Assembly (NCBI RefSeq): GCF_030272615.1
Contig: NC_081408.1
Span: forward strand, 766,293,330-766,357,329
DNA length: 64,000 nt
Origin: Cryptomeria japonica
Lineage: Eukaryota > Streptophyta > Pinopsida > Cupressales > Cupressaceae
Reading direction: 5' to 3'
The notes below the pieces were generated by a model. It searched no databases, was not told the DNA's origin, and was given only the letters and a program-made list of their open reading frames with translations. This document shows, one piece after another, positions 21,876 through 32,670 of the stretch (position 1 is the first letter of the stretch; every line of letters begins with the position of its first letter). A program made the translations under genes and the position numbers.

Positions 21876-22954
21876 TCAAGTTATTGTAAGATCATCACCT
21901 TCCAATAACATAAAAAATACAAGTGGAAATCATTTGGAAGTCGTCACTTCCTTATGATTTACACAGGGCCCATAAGGCATTAAATGATTTCATTAGTATA
22001 ATAATCAATTGAATAAAGTTTTACCTCATAAGTGTTTCACCTTCAATAGTGAAAATCCCTCTCAATCACTATGATCGAAATTGTCACAAGTTGACTGAAC
22101 CATCTGCTCCCTCTGAAGCTCAAGTTCTTGTATCAACCTCTTGTCCTCTTTTGAAATGTCAGACTCCCTCTGCATCTGGTCTCAATCATCAATTCGTTTA
22201 TAAGCATCAATTTATTTCTCCCTTTAATTCAATTTTATTGTGCTTTCATCCTGAAGGTATGTCAGAGAGAGATTACAAATAGCTCATAAACTAAATTATC
22301 TCGAACATAAATACCAATGATAGAAGCATACAAGATTTTACTAGCCAATATTATAGCATAAATTACAAACTCAATAATTCATGTGCCTTAATAAAACATG
22401 GAATACTTATCTTAAGTTTAAAACATTTCCTTTCATAAGGCGAGCCCATATAAGAAATATCACGCATGAATCATCTCTCATCATAATTCCATCTGAATGA
22501 TGTAGAACATTTTCATAATTTTGATCAACACTTTCATTATGATCTGCCACACACAGTTGTTAATAAATTTTGTAATTTACTAAATTTATCCAATCTCTTC
22601 GGTGAGATGTTATAAAATCTAATTAAAAACATTTTCTCCAAGTTATAGCTAGATCCAACGGTTAAAACAAAAGTTATGACATTTTTTCCAAAACTGCTAA
22701 CCCTAGGTAGGGTTTCAAGTGACCTGCACCAAAGTCGTCATATCTTGCACAAAACTGAATCAAATTTGATGAGATAAACATATTTTAAAAACTAGAAACA
22801 CATTTCTTTCCATCCATATATTATAGTCCTCATTTTGAGGCCAACCAAGGGTCGTACAATGGCATATTTCAGACTAAAAATTCTATAAAAAAATGAATTC
22901 TCCAACCCTCTCCAACCTCCAAATTAAACTTCACAGGCCCGAGCTCTGATACCA

Positions 22955-23306
22955 TGTTGATTTTCCCATGTTTTATTGGATGTATTTTAATGTATATATC
23001 TGATTCAATATGATACTTGCATTCTTGGAATTCTATATATTCTCAAATTGAATAACATTATACAATATATATTCCCCTGGAGAGGCATGTCCTTGAACGG
23101 ACATGTCTCTCCTTTAATTTAATCAATATAATAATGTTTCATCAATCAATTATTAATTTAGAATAATATAATAGATTAATATTGAATATTAAATTTTATA
23201 TGATTAATAATAATATAATAATATAACATAATAATATATTATTATTAATCAACATATATTATATGTATTCTAAATGATCATTCGACTGAAGCTACAAACA
23301 TTAACA
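22955..23306 (-). repeat. 5' LTR (in element orientation) of the satellite-bearing element
   Basis: Starts TGTTAATGTTTGTAGCTTC on the minus strand and is followed directly by the PBS. Its partner 20351-20702 matches almost base for base. It contains the inverted phrase GAGAGGCATGTCC...GGACATGTCTCTCC (a stem). Confidence 0.9.
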
Positions 23307-23311
23307 CATTT

Positions 23312-24226
23312 GAGGTATGGGAGAAACTAGATCTGATTTATGAAGGAGATGAACATGTACAAAGAGCAAAAGAAGAAAGTTTAAGAGGCAAATTTGATGA
23401 CATGAAAAATGGTTGATGGTGAGAACATTACACAATATGGTCAAAGGATTAAAAAATTTGTAGGTGGTATAAAGAGTGTTGGACGTAAGATTGATGATGA
23501 TGTTGTTGTTAGTAAAATGCTTAAAACTCTTCTTCCACAATATGCTATTAGAGTTTTTGCAATTCAAGAACTGAGATCTATTTCTAAAGATAAAGTGATT
23601 GTTGATTCTCTTATTGGAAAGTTGACTGCTTTTGAGTTAAACAACTTTGATAATAGTATTCAAAACCATTTGAATCCGCTTTTAAAGCTTTTGTAACCGG
23701 TACATCTATGAGGAAAGGAAAGGATATTGACTGCATGACTAGTCATGGCGGTAACAAAGTTGAGGATGATAATGAAGAGAGTCTGATGGAGCTTGAGGCA
23801 TTATTAGCTAGAATATTACCGAGAGGCACTGGTAAGTATAAGAGTAAGTTACCTTCGAAGTTTTTATCTTGTAATAAAATTGGTCACATTGCTGCTAACT
23901 GCCCTAACACTGATAAGAAAGAGAAGTTTAAGAAATTTAAAGGAAAAGGCAAAAAGCAGTGTTATGTTGCAGTTGATGAAGGTGCAACAAATGAAGAATC
24001 TGAAGATGAGGAGAATGAAGAGATAGTGTTTGTTGTTGTGAAGGAAGATCTGACTGATGAAAAGGCATTGGTGTCACATATGGATAACAGTGATGAATGG
24101 ATAATAGACAGTGGTTGCTCACACCACATGACCGGTGATAGAAACAAGTTCATATCCCTTGAAGAGTTTGATGGAGGTGTTGTAAGGTTTGGTAATAACT
24201 CTCCTTGCATGGTAAAAGGTAAATGA
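23312..24226 (+). pseudogene. Copia gag C-terminus, zinc knuckle and protease start
   Basis: Gag continues EVWEKLDLIYEGDEHVQRAK, then MVDGENITQYGQRIKKFVGG. A frameshift occurs near 23,693-23,708. The zinc knuckle reads FLSCNKIGHIAANCP: the first Cys of CX2CX4HX4C is replaced by Phe. Protease motif WIIDSGCSHHMTG with catalytic DSG is at about 24100. Stop TGA at 24224-24226. Confidence 0.85.
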
Positions 24227-24660
24227 TCAATTTCATTGAATGGAAAGAGTAATGTAGATGATGTCTTTCGGATTGATGGATTAAAACATAACCTTTTGAG
24301 TGTTGGACAACTTAACGATAAGGGATATCTACTTGAATTCAAAAGTGGAGTGTGCGGGATTCTTGGAGGTAATGGTGAACTGATTGCTACTGGAAAGCAA
24401 ACAAGAGGTAATCTTTTCCATCTGAACACTAATGTGAATAATTGTTTGTTAGCAAAGATTGAAGACAGTTGGTTATGGCACAAGAGATTTTGTCATGTAA
24501 ATTTTGAAAATTTGATAAAAGTTAGTAAATCAAGTATTGTGAGAGGTTTGCCCTAGCTTATCAAACCAAACAATGTGTTATGCAAGGACTGTCAGATGGG
24601 TAAGATGACTTTTGTATCTTATAAGAGTAAGTCTTTCTCTTCTGAGAATATCCTAGATTT
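24227..24660 (+). pseudogene. Copia protease remainder and pre-integrase zinc finger
   Basis: Same frame after the TGA: VDDVFRIDGLKHNLLSVGQL, then WLWHKRFCHVNFENLIKVSK and LCKDCQMGKMT, the HHCC finger of copia integrase. Stop TAG at 24554. At 24660/24661 the sequence jumps directly to GEIKFFIGLQ of the reverse transcriptase. The integrase core and the first RT half, including the YVDD motif, are deleted and the frame changes. Confidence 0.85.
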
Positions 24661-25524
24661 GGTGAGATTAAGTTTTTCATTGGGTTGCAAGTCCATCAAT
24701 TGGATGGTGGAATATTTATCTATCAGAGTAAGTATGTAAAGGAGGTGTTGAAAACTTTTGGCATGGAGGATTGTAAACCAGTTGGTACTCCGGTGGTGGC
24801 AAGCTACGAATTGTCTAAACAAGATGATTCACCTTTTGTTGATGAGAAGGAATATTGGTCAATGATTGGTAAGTTGCATTATGTTGTTCATAGTAGGTCG
24901 GATATTGCACATGTTGTTGGATTGGTTGCTAGATTTCAGAAGAACCCCAAGGAGACTCAATTGGTAGCAGTGAAGAGGATATTTCGGTACTTGGAAGGCA
25001 CAATAGATTGTGGTTTATGGTATCCTTATAAAGGAGATTTTTCTTTGAATGTGTTTACTGATGTAGATTGGGCAGGCAATGTTGATGACCGGAAAAGCAC
25101 TACCAGTGGAGCTTTTCTTCTTGGAGGTAGATCGATATCTTGGACAAGTAAAAAGAAAACTTGTGTTTCACAGTCAACAGCAGAGGCAAAGTATGTTGCA
25201 GCATCAATGAATTGTACACAAGCAGTCTAGATGAGACATGTGTTAGAAGGTTTTAAAATTGATGTGTTTGAATTGGTGACTATCTATTGTGACAATACTA
25301 GTGCAATTAATATTTCTAAAAATCCTATATTACATGCAAGAACAAAGCACATAGAACTGAAATATCAATTTCTAAGGGGGAGAGTACATGAAAAACAAGT
25401 CATAATTGAGTATGTGACAAGCAAGAAACAACTAGCGGATATTTTCACAAAGTCATTGCCAGAGACTACCTTTAAGTACCTCAGAGGTAAATTAGGGGTC
25501 AGACCCCTACTCAAGAAAAACTAG
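24661..25524 (+). pseudogene. Copia reverse transcriptase end and RNase H
   Basis: Reads GEIKFFIGLQ, VHQLDGGIFIYQSKYVKEVL, then VFTDVDWAGNVDDRKSTTSG, STAEAKYVAASMNCTQAV, a stop TAG (25228-25230) where Trp is expected, MRHVLEGFKI, DNTSAINISKNPILHARTKH and LADIFTKSLPETTFKYLRGK. RNase H catalytic Asp/Glu positions (TDVDWAG, AEA) are present. Only one stop in about 290 codons. Confidence 0.9.
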
Positions 25525-25957
25525 GATGCAGGAGATGCATCCATCCAATGGACTCATTGATTATTCTTCACTATGGATTGATGAGATGCAGCCTACTTCG
25601 TAGGGGGAGCGGCTTAAATATGATTTGCAGAGATGTTTGAAGACAACAACAACAAATTTGAAGACCGATGATGCATATGCACCTTTGGCATTGTTGTCAA
25701 GGGGGGAGAAGAAAAAGATCAGACATGGGAGAAGAAATATGATTGAGGAGAAGTAATATAACCGAGAGAAGAACTATAATAGACAAGGGGGAGAAGAAAT
25801 ATGATTGAATATGTGTAACAGAAAGGGGGAGAAGAACTGGGAGAAGTATCAAACATGAAAATGAATCAGAACCAACAGAATAAGTGTAACCGACAGATGA
25901 AGAGTTGAGTATGTTAGTGTTTATGTTGGTGTTGCCATCACTGCCAAAGGGGGAGAA
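25525..25957 (+). other. Copia 3' untranslated region and polypurine tract
   Basis: Several AAGGGGGAGAAGAA runs (25,700-25,830) and finally CAAAGGGGGAGAA abutting the 3' LTR at 25958. The repeated purine runs look like multiple polypurine-tract copies. Confidence 0.7.
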
Positions 25958-25967
25958 TGTTGGCATG

Positions 25968-27242
25968 TGAAGAGGGGAAAAGAATGGAAGGTGGATTTGG
26001 ATGGTTAATATGCAAATCAAAACACAAAAACATATGAAATCATAAAAGCATAAATCAACTCACATGAAAACATGAAGATTAATACTTTTTACCTTGCAAA
26101 CCTTTACCTTCTTCCTCAGATGGAGCTTGGATGAAATCGAAGTATGCCCAAATTCCACCAACGTGATGTCGATTTTCTCCTATATTTCTTGATGTGGTTG
26201 GCTCTCCAACATTGTGCACAAATGGATGAAATGGATTCGAAGGATGAGATGGATAATATGGCTAAGTATGGATGAAGGATAATTTTGGCATGGTGGGGAT
26301 GAAAATATGGTTTTCTAGGCACAAACTAACAGCATGAACTTGCTAGAATTGGAGATCAAATGTGAGGGGATGGAATCCTCAATTTATAGAGAGAAGAGGA
26401 AAAATGAAGGGCTATGATTGACCCAAGATGGAGGGTTAGGATTCTTTGTGAGCCCACACAAGACCCAAGAGGAGGTGTGGAGACCAAGAGATATTCCTTA
26501 AAGGCATTTCTTGTCTCCACACTCCTCAAGGTACATTGGGAAGACTTCCCAATGTGCCTTGAGAAGAGAAAGGGATGGGACATTTCTTGAGGGATGGAGA
26601 GGAAGAATTAAAAATTCTTCAAAAAGGGATATTCATGGGGATTGGAGGAATAAGAAGGAATTAAAAATTCCTTGGAAGATGAGATGCCTAGAGGAATGTG
26701 AGATTTTGAAAATCTCACATTCACCTAGGAAAAGGGCATTTAAGGAGAGTGGTTGGATGGAAGGGATAAGGAGTTGACTTTGTGGCTAATCGTGATGATA
26801 GCCACTAGCAACTCATTGGGAGTGGGATTAGAGGAAAGGTTGGGTGGGATTAGGATAGATAAGATTTGTAGGAGGATTTGACTAGGAGACAAAATGAGTG
26901 GAGGGAATTAAAAATTAGAAGAATAATACTAAGTGAGCTTAGGGAGTTTCTAGAAGAATTTATTAGGTTAACGATGGATTAGGAAAAGATGATTTGTAGG
27001 AATCACTTAAGTTAACTAATTAATTGAAATTAATTAGTTAAGAGGAGGATTTTGAGAAGATTTAATATTGAAGATTTTTAGAAGAATAAAAAGGGGTTGA
27101 TTTAATAAATAAATAAATCACAGATAGTGACAATACTAATTATAATTAATTAATATCGAGGAGAATTAAAATTGGCATAATTAATAAATTAATCATGTCA
27201 AGAATTAAAAATAATTAAAATAATTATTTTTAGGTGTCTACA
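25968..27242 (-). mobile_element. Solo LTR inserted in the copia 3' LTR
   Basis: Interrupts TGTTGGCATG|ATTGGCATAACTG of the 3' LTR ten bases in. On the minus strand it starts TGTAGACACCTAAAAATA and ends CCCCTCTTCA. It carries a TATA box CTATAAATTGAGG (plus about 26380-26392 reversed), so it is an LTR pointing left. The flanks GCATG and ACACG match at 3 of 5, plausible as a decayed TSD. There is no internal region or second LTR. Short ORFs in it are not genes. Confidence 0.75.
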
Positions 27243-27247
27243 ACACG

Positions 27248-28629
27248 ATTGGCATAACTGATGCAAACGGAGAATGTTGACTGAACTGGTAAAGGACTAT
27301 TTGTGTTGATTAGTTATTTATGTTGTCATTGATGGAAACTAATGTTTACTATGTTGTATTTTGTCATATAAGTGTTTTTGGTCTACCAGAAATTGCTTAT
27401 CGATAATGAATCGATGAATTGAGAATTAGGACCTTAACCGGTAATCGAGGAAATGTTTTGATTGGATCTGGTGATTGGTGATGATTGAAGTGTTGCGGTT
27501 TGGAATGTGAGTTTGTATCATTGTAATATGTATCTGACCGAAACCCTATCATGTTTTGGTTACCGGAAGTCATGTTTATGATTTTTGTTGAGTTTTTGCT
27601 AGGGTTTAAGGACCGGTAAATAATTCTCATAATCGGTAATGATTTTTGGTTTGGCAGTGATCTACATCAATTTCAAATGTTGGAATTGATTTTTTGGCAC
27701 ATTTGAAGATGGAATCTCTTGGGAAACAATGAAGCACTTGGAATAATGTTTTATGGGTTTAACAACATATCAGATCGAGTTGTTGTGACGACTTATGGTC
27801 ACTCAATGATTGATAGTCTTTTAGAATGCTGTAATGATTTGTATGATGATCTGATATGATCTGTGATGATTTATATTGTAAATTCTTGATGTATCTAGGG
27901 TTTAGTTGTCGACCTAGTTGTAAAAGTTATTTATGTCAGTATTGTTGATGTTTGTTGTGTCGGTGGTTTTGAGAAGTGTGTGAAGCCGAACCAGAGTGTT
28001 GCAGATTTGGAGCATAATTGGATCTGGTCAAGCAAGCAGTTAAGTGCATAACCCAGATCATTCATTGTTATTCCCTAATAGTTGCAGCAGTCAAAATCCC
28101 TTAACCGAGTAGGTCCTAACAAGCCTTATATTGTAAATCCCCTAACATGGTAGCTCTACATCAGAGTCTTAAATCCTCTTGCGAGGTTGATCCTAATAGG
28201 TCAAAGCTCCTAATAGGGCTCATTATTTAAATCCCTTAACTGGGTGACTCCTAACAAGGTTTGCTCCTAACATGACATATTTGTAAGCTCCTAACAGGCT
28301 GCATTCCGAAAGAGTGCACAATTTTTATGGGTACCAATTCCCACCGTGGTTTTTCCCTATTTGATTTTCCACGTGAAAAACATGGTGTTCATATGGTGAA
28401 TGTCTTTGATATGTTGATTTCATTTACTTTCAGTTTATGCATGATTAATGAACACTTAATGAGCAACGTTGATAAATTAAATTAACAGATGATAATCAAC
28501 AAATACCGGTACTGGTAAATGATTCTATTGTTGGTTTATGTTTCATAAGTTTAAGTTTCATATTTTAAAGTGGTGTTAATACTAATTCACCCCCCCTCTC
28601 AGTATTAACCAGATCCTCTTAGATTAACA
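27248..28629 (+). repeat. 3' LTR of the copia element (main part)
   Basis: Parallel to 18533-20025 throughout, ending CTTAGATTAACA. It has a shorter C-run (28590-28596) than the 5' LTR and many substitutions. Confidence 0.9.
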
Positions 28630-28855
28630 AGGAGAGCAAAGCTATGGAAGTGAGAATAGTCGAGTTTCTCAATGTCCAAGAGACTAGAGAAAAAGATTTT
28701 GAATCCATGACCAATCATCAAGAAATAGTAAATAAGTGGATTGATAAGAAAGCATTAGATTTGGGTTTTAAAGAAGGATATTTGGCTTTAATGCATGAGA
28801 AGTGAGCTGCAAAACCAAGTCAACATGCTAAATTTGATTCATTCTAGAAAGGTCC
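28630..28855 (+). pseudogene. Gypsy integrase, second part
   Basis: Resumes the protein cut at 18522: ESKAMEVRIVEFLNVQETRE, HQEIVNKWIDKKALDLGFKE, GYLALMHEK, stop, AAKPSQHAKFDSF, stop, KGP. This is the C-terminal stretch before the GPY/F domain. It ends at 28855, where the PMD-carrying LTR element is inserted. Confidence 0.85.
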
Positions 28856-30171
28856 TGTAGTCACATAAATCTGTCCATTTTAATTAAATGAATATTTCGT
28901 ATTTATTTGATTAAAAATCCACTAGCCATCAGTTAATTAAATTAATATTTAATTAATTCATCTCCAAACATTCTTCTATTAATTAAATAAATTATTCAAT
29001 TTATTTTAATTAATTCATTAAATCAAATTTCAATCAATTAAATAAATAAAATCAATTTATTTAGTTAAATCCCCTTTTCCTCTTTTAAATAAATCAAATA
29101 AAACATTTATTTAAATCATTATCCCCACCCCACTTGCATTTTCCTACAAATGCAACTTGCACACATTTATTGAAATAAATGAATTTTTATTTTAAATAAA
29201 ATCTTATTTTCCCTCACCCACCAAATCCACTTGCAAACCTAATCCCCTTCTAGATTCTTCTAACCCCTTCCTAATTAGCCTAATCCATCCCCTAATTATT
29301 GTCACATTCCTAAGAAAAATGGAGTCACTTCTCAAAGACTCCAAAGTCTTTGAAAAGCATTTAATGCTTTGTGTGTTCAACAAATTAACCCCCAAAGTCT
29401 TCCAAGACCACTAATGGTTATTTCAATCTTGTCTCCCCAAACATTTATTGTTTTGACCATATTCATCCATTTCACATTTGCACAAGAGTTTATCTATTGG
29501 ATAAAAGCTTTATTCTTTGAATAAAGAGGTTATTCATTCAACCAACCTTGACTCAAAATCCCAAAGTCATGTCAGGCATTTAATGCTTATTCCCTCTCCT
29601 CTCAACCTATCTCACATTGACACTTGTCATCCTGGGATTGGGTTGAAAGCCCTCGCATGGATTTGAAATCATTCAATCCTGGCCCTTGTTGAGATTACTC
29701 AATCTCAACCATCCATTGCTCCATTTTTCCTATAAATAGAGCCCATTCCTTCATAATCCAGATCCTGAAAAACTTGTATGCATCTAAGCTATAGACATTT
29801 TAGAGAGCATTTAGCATAGCATAACTAAATCTTTTCTTTTTAGTTAAAATACATCATTTTAGCATAAAATTAGCTTTTCATTTCGTATGTGGAGCTATAC
29901 TACAAATCTCAATCCTCCATAAGCATCCATAGTGCAAAAAGCTGTTGAGAGCTACACTATTTTGGAACTTGGAGAGGAGAGGAACAAGGGAGAAGGAGCT
30001 AATATCATGCTAAGAGGCAGTTGGAGATGCCTCATGATCTTTGTTTTGTTCATTAGATACATTAGCATGCTTTTTAGTGTCTCTTTTGGAATGCCTTCAT
30101 ATGTTTAGTTTTGGATTGACTAACACTAACGTTTTGTGTGTTTTTGTGTTCTTTGATCTTAAACTAACTAT
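28856..30171 (+). repeat. 5' LTR of PMD element copy 1
   Basis: Matches 33810-35145 almost base for base, except for the missing 20 bp GGCTCTTACATAACCATTTA (present at about 34371 in the 3' LTR). Homology stops at AACTAACTATTTGT, before the true LTR end. Confidence 0.9.
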
Positions 30172-30626
30172 TTGTTCATTTGACCATTGCATTAACATTA
30201 TCTTATCATTACATTGCAATAGGAAACATCAAAAATCCTATTCATACATCAAGCATAAGCATACATCCTCATCATGGCATTCCATACATAAAGCATTACA
30301 TCACAAATCAAATACATCATATATATATAAAACCTGCATTTCATATGTCAGTATCCAACATCATAAATCATCATAAAAACATGCATAAAAAGAAACATCT
30401 CATCAAATGCATACATGTACACATATCCATCTAAGCCATAAATCATCATCATGCATAAGCATCCATACATAATCAAATGCATATCATCAAACTATGGGAT
30501 CTCCTCATATATCTCATCTCATATATCAGAGTACAATGAAGTCTACAAAATTGGCTACCAAGAGCCATCCAAGATACAGTCTATAAATAAACGATGCTAC
30601 AAACACATATAGGCATGAATGCTCTC
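30172..30626. other. Noncoding CAT-rich spacer after the deletion
   Basis: Many CATAAGCATACATC-type short repeats. The part from about 30,480 (reverse complement: GGCTCTTGGTAGCCA...CATTGTACTCTGATA) is shared with copy 2 at about 55,420-55,520, so it is a conserved 3' flank of the PMD gene. Confidence 0.6.
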
Positions 30627-32670
30627 TCAAATGCCGCTCTGGCCAGATGCTGTCCCAATACCTCCCCCTGCTCCACCACTGGTGTCTGCACCACTTGATC
30701 CATCTCTCCGTGGAGGCCTCATCGAACCCCCACTCCCTCCTGCATCTCCTGATCTCTCCCGCCTCAAAGGACCCATCACTCCCCCACTGCTCTGCATCCT
30801 CTGTGATCGCTCTGATCTCGTATGCCGCATCTGGGTATAACTGAGAGCTCGCTGACTGAGTGGCACCACCTGCTCATATAAACCTCGCCAATACTCTATC
30901 TCAGCCTGTGCTCGCCCAAACTGCCTCATAACATCCCCTGAAGGCCCCTGTGCTCCTACTCCGGCTCGAACTCTCTCCTGCAGCTCCGCCAATCTCTCCA
31001 CCGCAGCATCTCTCTCCCGCAGCACCACTGTCAGCTCTGACTCACGTGCAAATAGCTGCACATCCCTAGCTGCTATCTCCTCCTCTAATCTCTCCACCCG
31101 GGTCTGCAAATAACCTATCATATGCTCCCGTAGATCCCCAGTAGCTCCCTCCCCCATGTCCATGGCTGCCGCACCTATATCACCCCCTCCACTAGGTCCC
31201 TCCCCTGCACCACCCTCCCCTGCACCTGTATCCATCGGGATCTCTCTCTCCATCCCCCTCCCACTCAGCTGCACTCCTCCCTGCATCAAAGGTCCCTGTG
31301 ATATCTGAAGAGGTAGTCCCCCTCTCCCTCTCCGCTGCCTCGGCATCCCCAAACCTCCTCCACCTCCTCCACCTCCTCCTCCTCCTCCACCCCCACCTCC
31401 TCCTCCACCCCCACCTCCTCCTCCTCCTCCTCCACCTCCACCTCCTCCTCCATCTCCTCCTCCATCTCCTCCTCCTCCTCGGCCTCCTGCTCTCTGTCCT
31501 CGTCCCCGTCCTCTCATCCTCAAAAGATGGGATTGGCTCAGCTGGGTCTGATATCCGTAGGATCGGGTGCGCCACCCGATACTGCGTGTACTCATCTGTA
31601 ACCCCTGCATCAACGACCCTCGGTCGTAAGTCCCATGGCCTCGCCTGCAGTGTCCGAAACTCTACTAGTGCCTGATCATACGGTAGCACTGGACCCCATG
31701 CATACCGCTCCCGAATCACCCGTGCATACTCTCCAGATCCACTAGGCAGTCCCTGCTGCCGTCCGAACTGCCTCATCACTCGTCCTGACACCTGTCTCTC
31801 CACATGATACGAGGTCCTCCCAATGAGGAATCGGGTCATGAACACATAAGGTAGTGCCTCCACATCATCCTCCCATGGCTCACACTCCAAGTATGGCCGC
31901 CAAATCACTGCATCCAAGTCATCCAATGCCCGCCGCCACCACTCTAACTTCCCCAAGTGGGGCTGACTCATCATGCCACTATACATAAACATGTATGGCT
32001 GGTCCACGGCTCAGAATCTGAGACTCACTGGTCGAGTCACTGGTAAGTGCTCCCATGCCCACACATGCAGCAGCGTCATGCCCACTGCAAGAGAACCTCT
32101 CCCCCTGTACACTACCTCGTGTAGCTCCTGATACATGTGCGCTAGCACGCACGACCCCCATGCAAATTGGGTCCCCTCAGTCATCATCATCTCTATCACC
32201 TGTCCCCATCCCACCGCCAATCCATGTGATCGCCTGTCTGGACACAGAAGTCCTCCCACGATCCCTGATAACACTGCTGGATGGGGCTCATATAGTGCCG
32301 CTATATCCTCCCATGCGATCGAGCCATCATCAATGTATACATCCTCCTCAAAAATCCTCTGACAAGACACCGTCCCCCAGGATCTATCATATGTCACCAG
32401 CTCCCCCCGAATCAGAATCCGAAGGATACGCCACACATCCTCTAAAGTCACCGTCATCTCTCCCTGGGCTAGATGAAACGTGCACGTCTCACTGTGCCAT
32501 CGCTCTGCCAAGGCTGTAATCAGACCGTGATTCATACGAATCACGGGCATGTGCATCACCTCGTACAAACCAGTCGCAGCAATGCAGTCTATCTCAGTCT
32601 GAGTCAATCGGTCCTGCAACCCCTGTGTCGCAGGATGACGCTCGCGTAACTGCAACACGCGCAGATCCTC
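30627..32670 (-). pseudogene. Plant mobile domain (PMD, MAIN/MAIL-like) gene, exon 2
   Basis: Starts after acceptor GTGCAG|GAG (minus strand) and reads EDLRVLQLRE, then LTQTEIDCIAATGLYEVMHM, LITALAERWHSETCTFHLAQ, GEMTVTLEDVWRILRI and HGLAVGWGQVIEMM. LI-AL-ERW-x-ETHTFH-x-x-x-GE-T-TL-DV is the hallmark of the plant mobile domain (the old aminotransferase-like domain of MAIN/MAIL proteins and TE relatives). A single TGA (32013-32011) interrupts it; copy 2 has AGG (Arg) there. After FEDER (near 31,540) the frame shifts by one into a run of more than 30 glycines (31374-31490), a coiled coil (about 31,140-30,960) and the motif YWRGLYEQVVP (about 30,900-30,870). Stop TGA at 30629-30627. Apart from the stop and frameshift it is intact. 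Confidence 0.85.
31350..31500 (-). repeat. GGA/GGT triplet repeat coding for polyglycine
   Basis: Plus strand is CTCCTCCACC repeats. In the PMD frame it codes for a Gly/Asp-rich linker. Copy 2 has an equivalent but mutated GGAGG tract at about 54,590-54,720. Long open frames on the other strand and in the Arg-rich frame are artefacts of this repeat. Confidence 0.85.

Larger units (their letters stand above)
20351..23306 (-). mobile_element. Non-autonomous LTR element carrying a 41-bp satellite
   Basis: Two 352-bp LTRs (20351-20702 and 22955-23306) bounded TGTTGATTTT...AACATTAACA. The PBS TGGTATCAGAGC lies on the minus strand immediately inside the right LTR (plus 22943-22954), so the element points left. 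A purine tract (minus AGAGGGAG) abuts the left LTR. TSD CATTT is perfect (20346-20350 and 23307-23311). The 2.25-kb interior has no gag-pol. It holds a tandem array at 21028-21875 and other noncoding sequence. The LTRs are very similar, so this insertion is younger than the copia element it hit. Confidence 0.92.
18523..28629 (+). mobile_element. Ty1/copia element, nearly full length but with nested insertions
   Basis: 5' LTR 18523-20025; 3' LTR 25958-25967 plus 27248-28629, split by a solo LTR. Both LTRs start TGTTGGCATG and end TTAGATTAACA. The target duplication AGGAG is perfect (18518-18522 and 28630-28634). PBS at 20028, purine tract CAAAGGGGGAGAA before 25958. Removing it joins gypsy integrase codons in frame (EVE|ESKA). 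Gag is split by a second LTR element at 20351, and the integrase core plus half of the RT are deleted at 24660. Non-functional. Confidence 0.92.

Noticed and set aside
23937-24483. 173-codon ORF on the minus strand opposite copia gag/protease
   Set aside because: It is the antisense shadow of a well-supported protease region; its Ser/His-rich composition is that of a reversed acidic sequence.
26116-26777. Short ORFs on both strands between 26,116 and 26,777
   Set aside because: They fall inside the solo LTR around its TATA box and are not shared with any protein pattern.
31192-31675. Long Arg-rich and Leu/His-rich ORFs on both strands over the CTCCTC tract
   Set aside because: They are other-frame readings of the GGA/GGT repeat that codes for glycine in the PMD frame.
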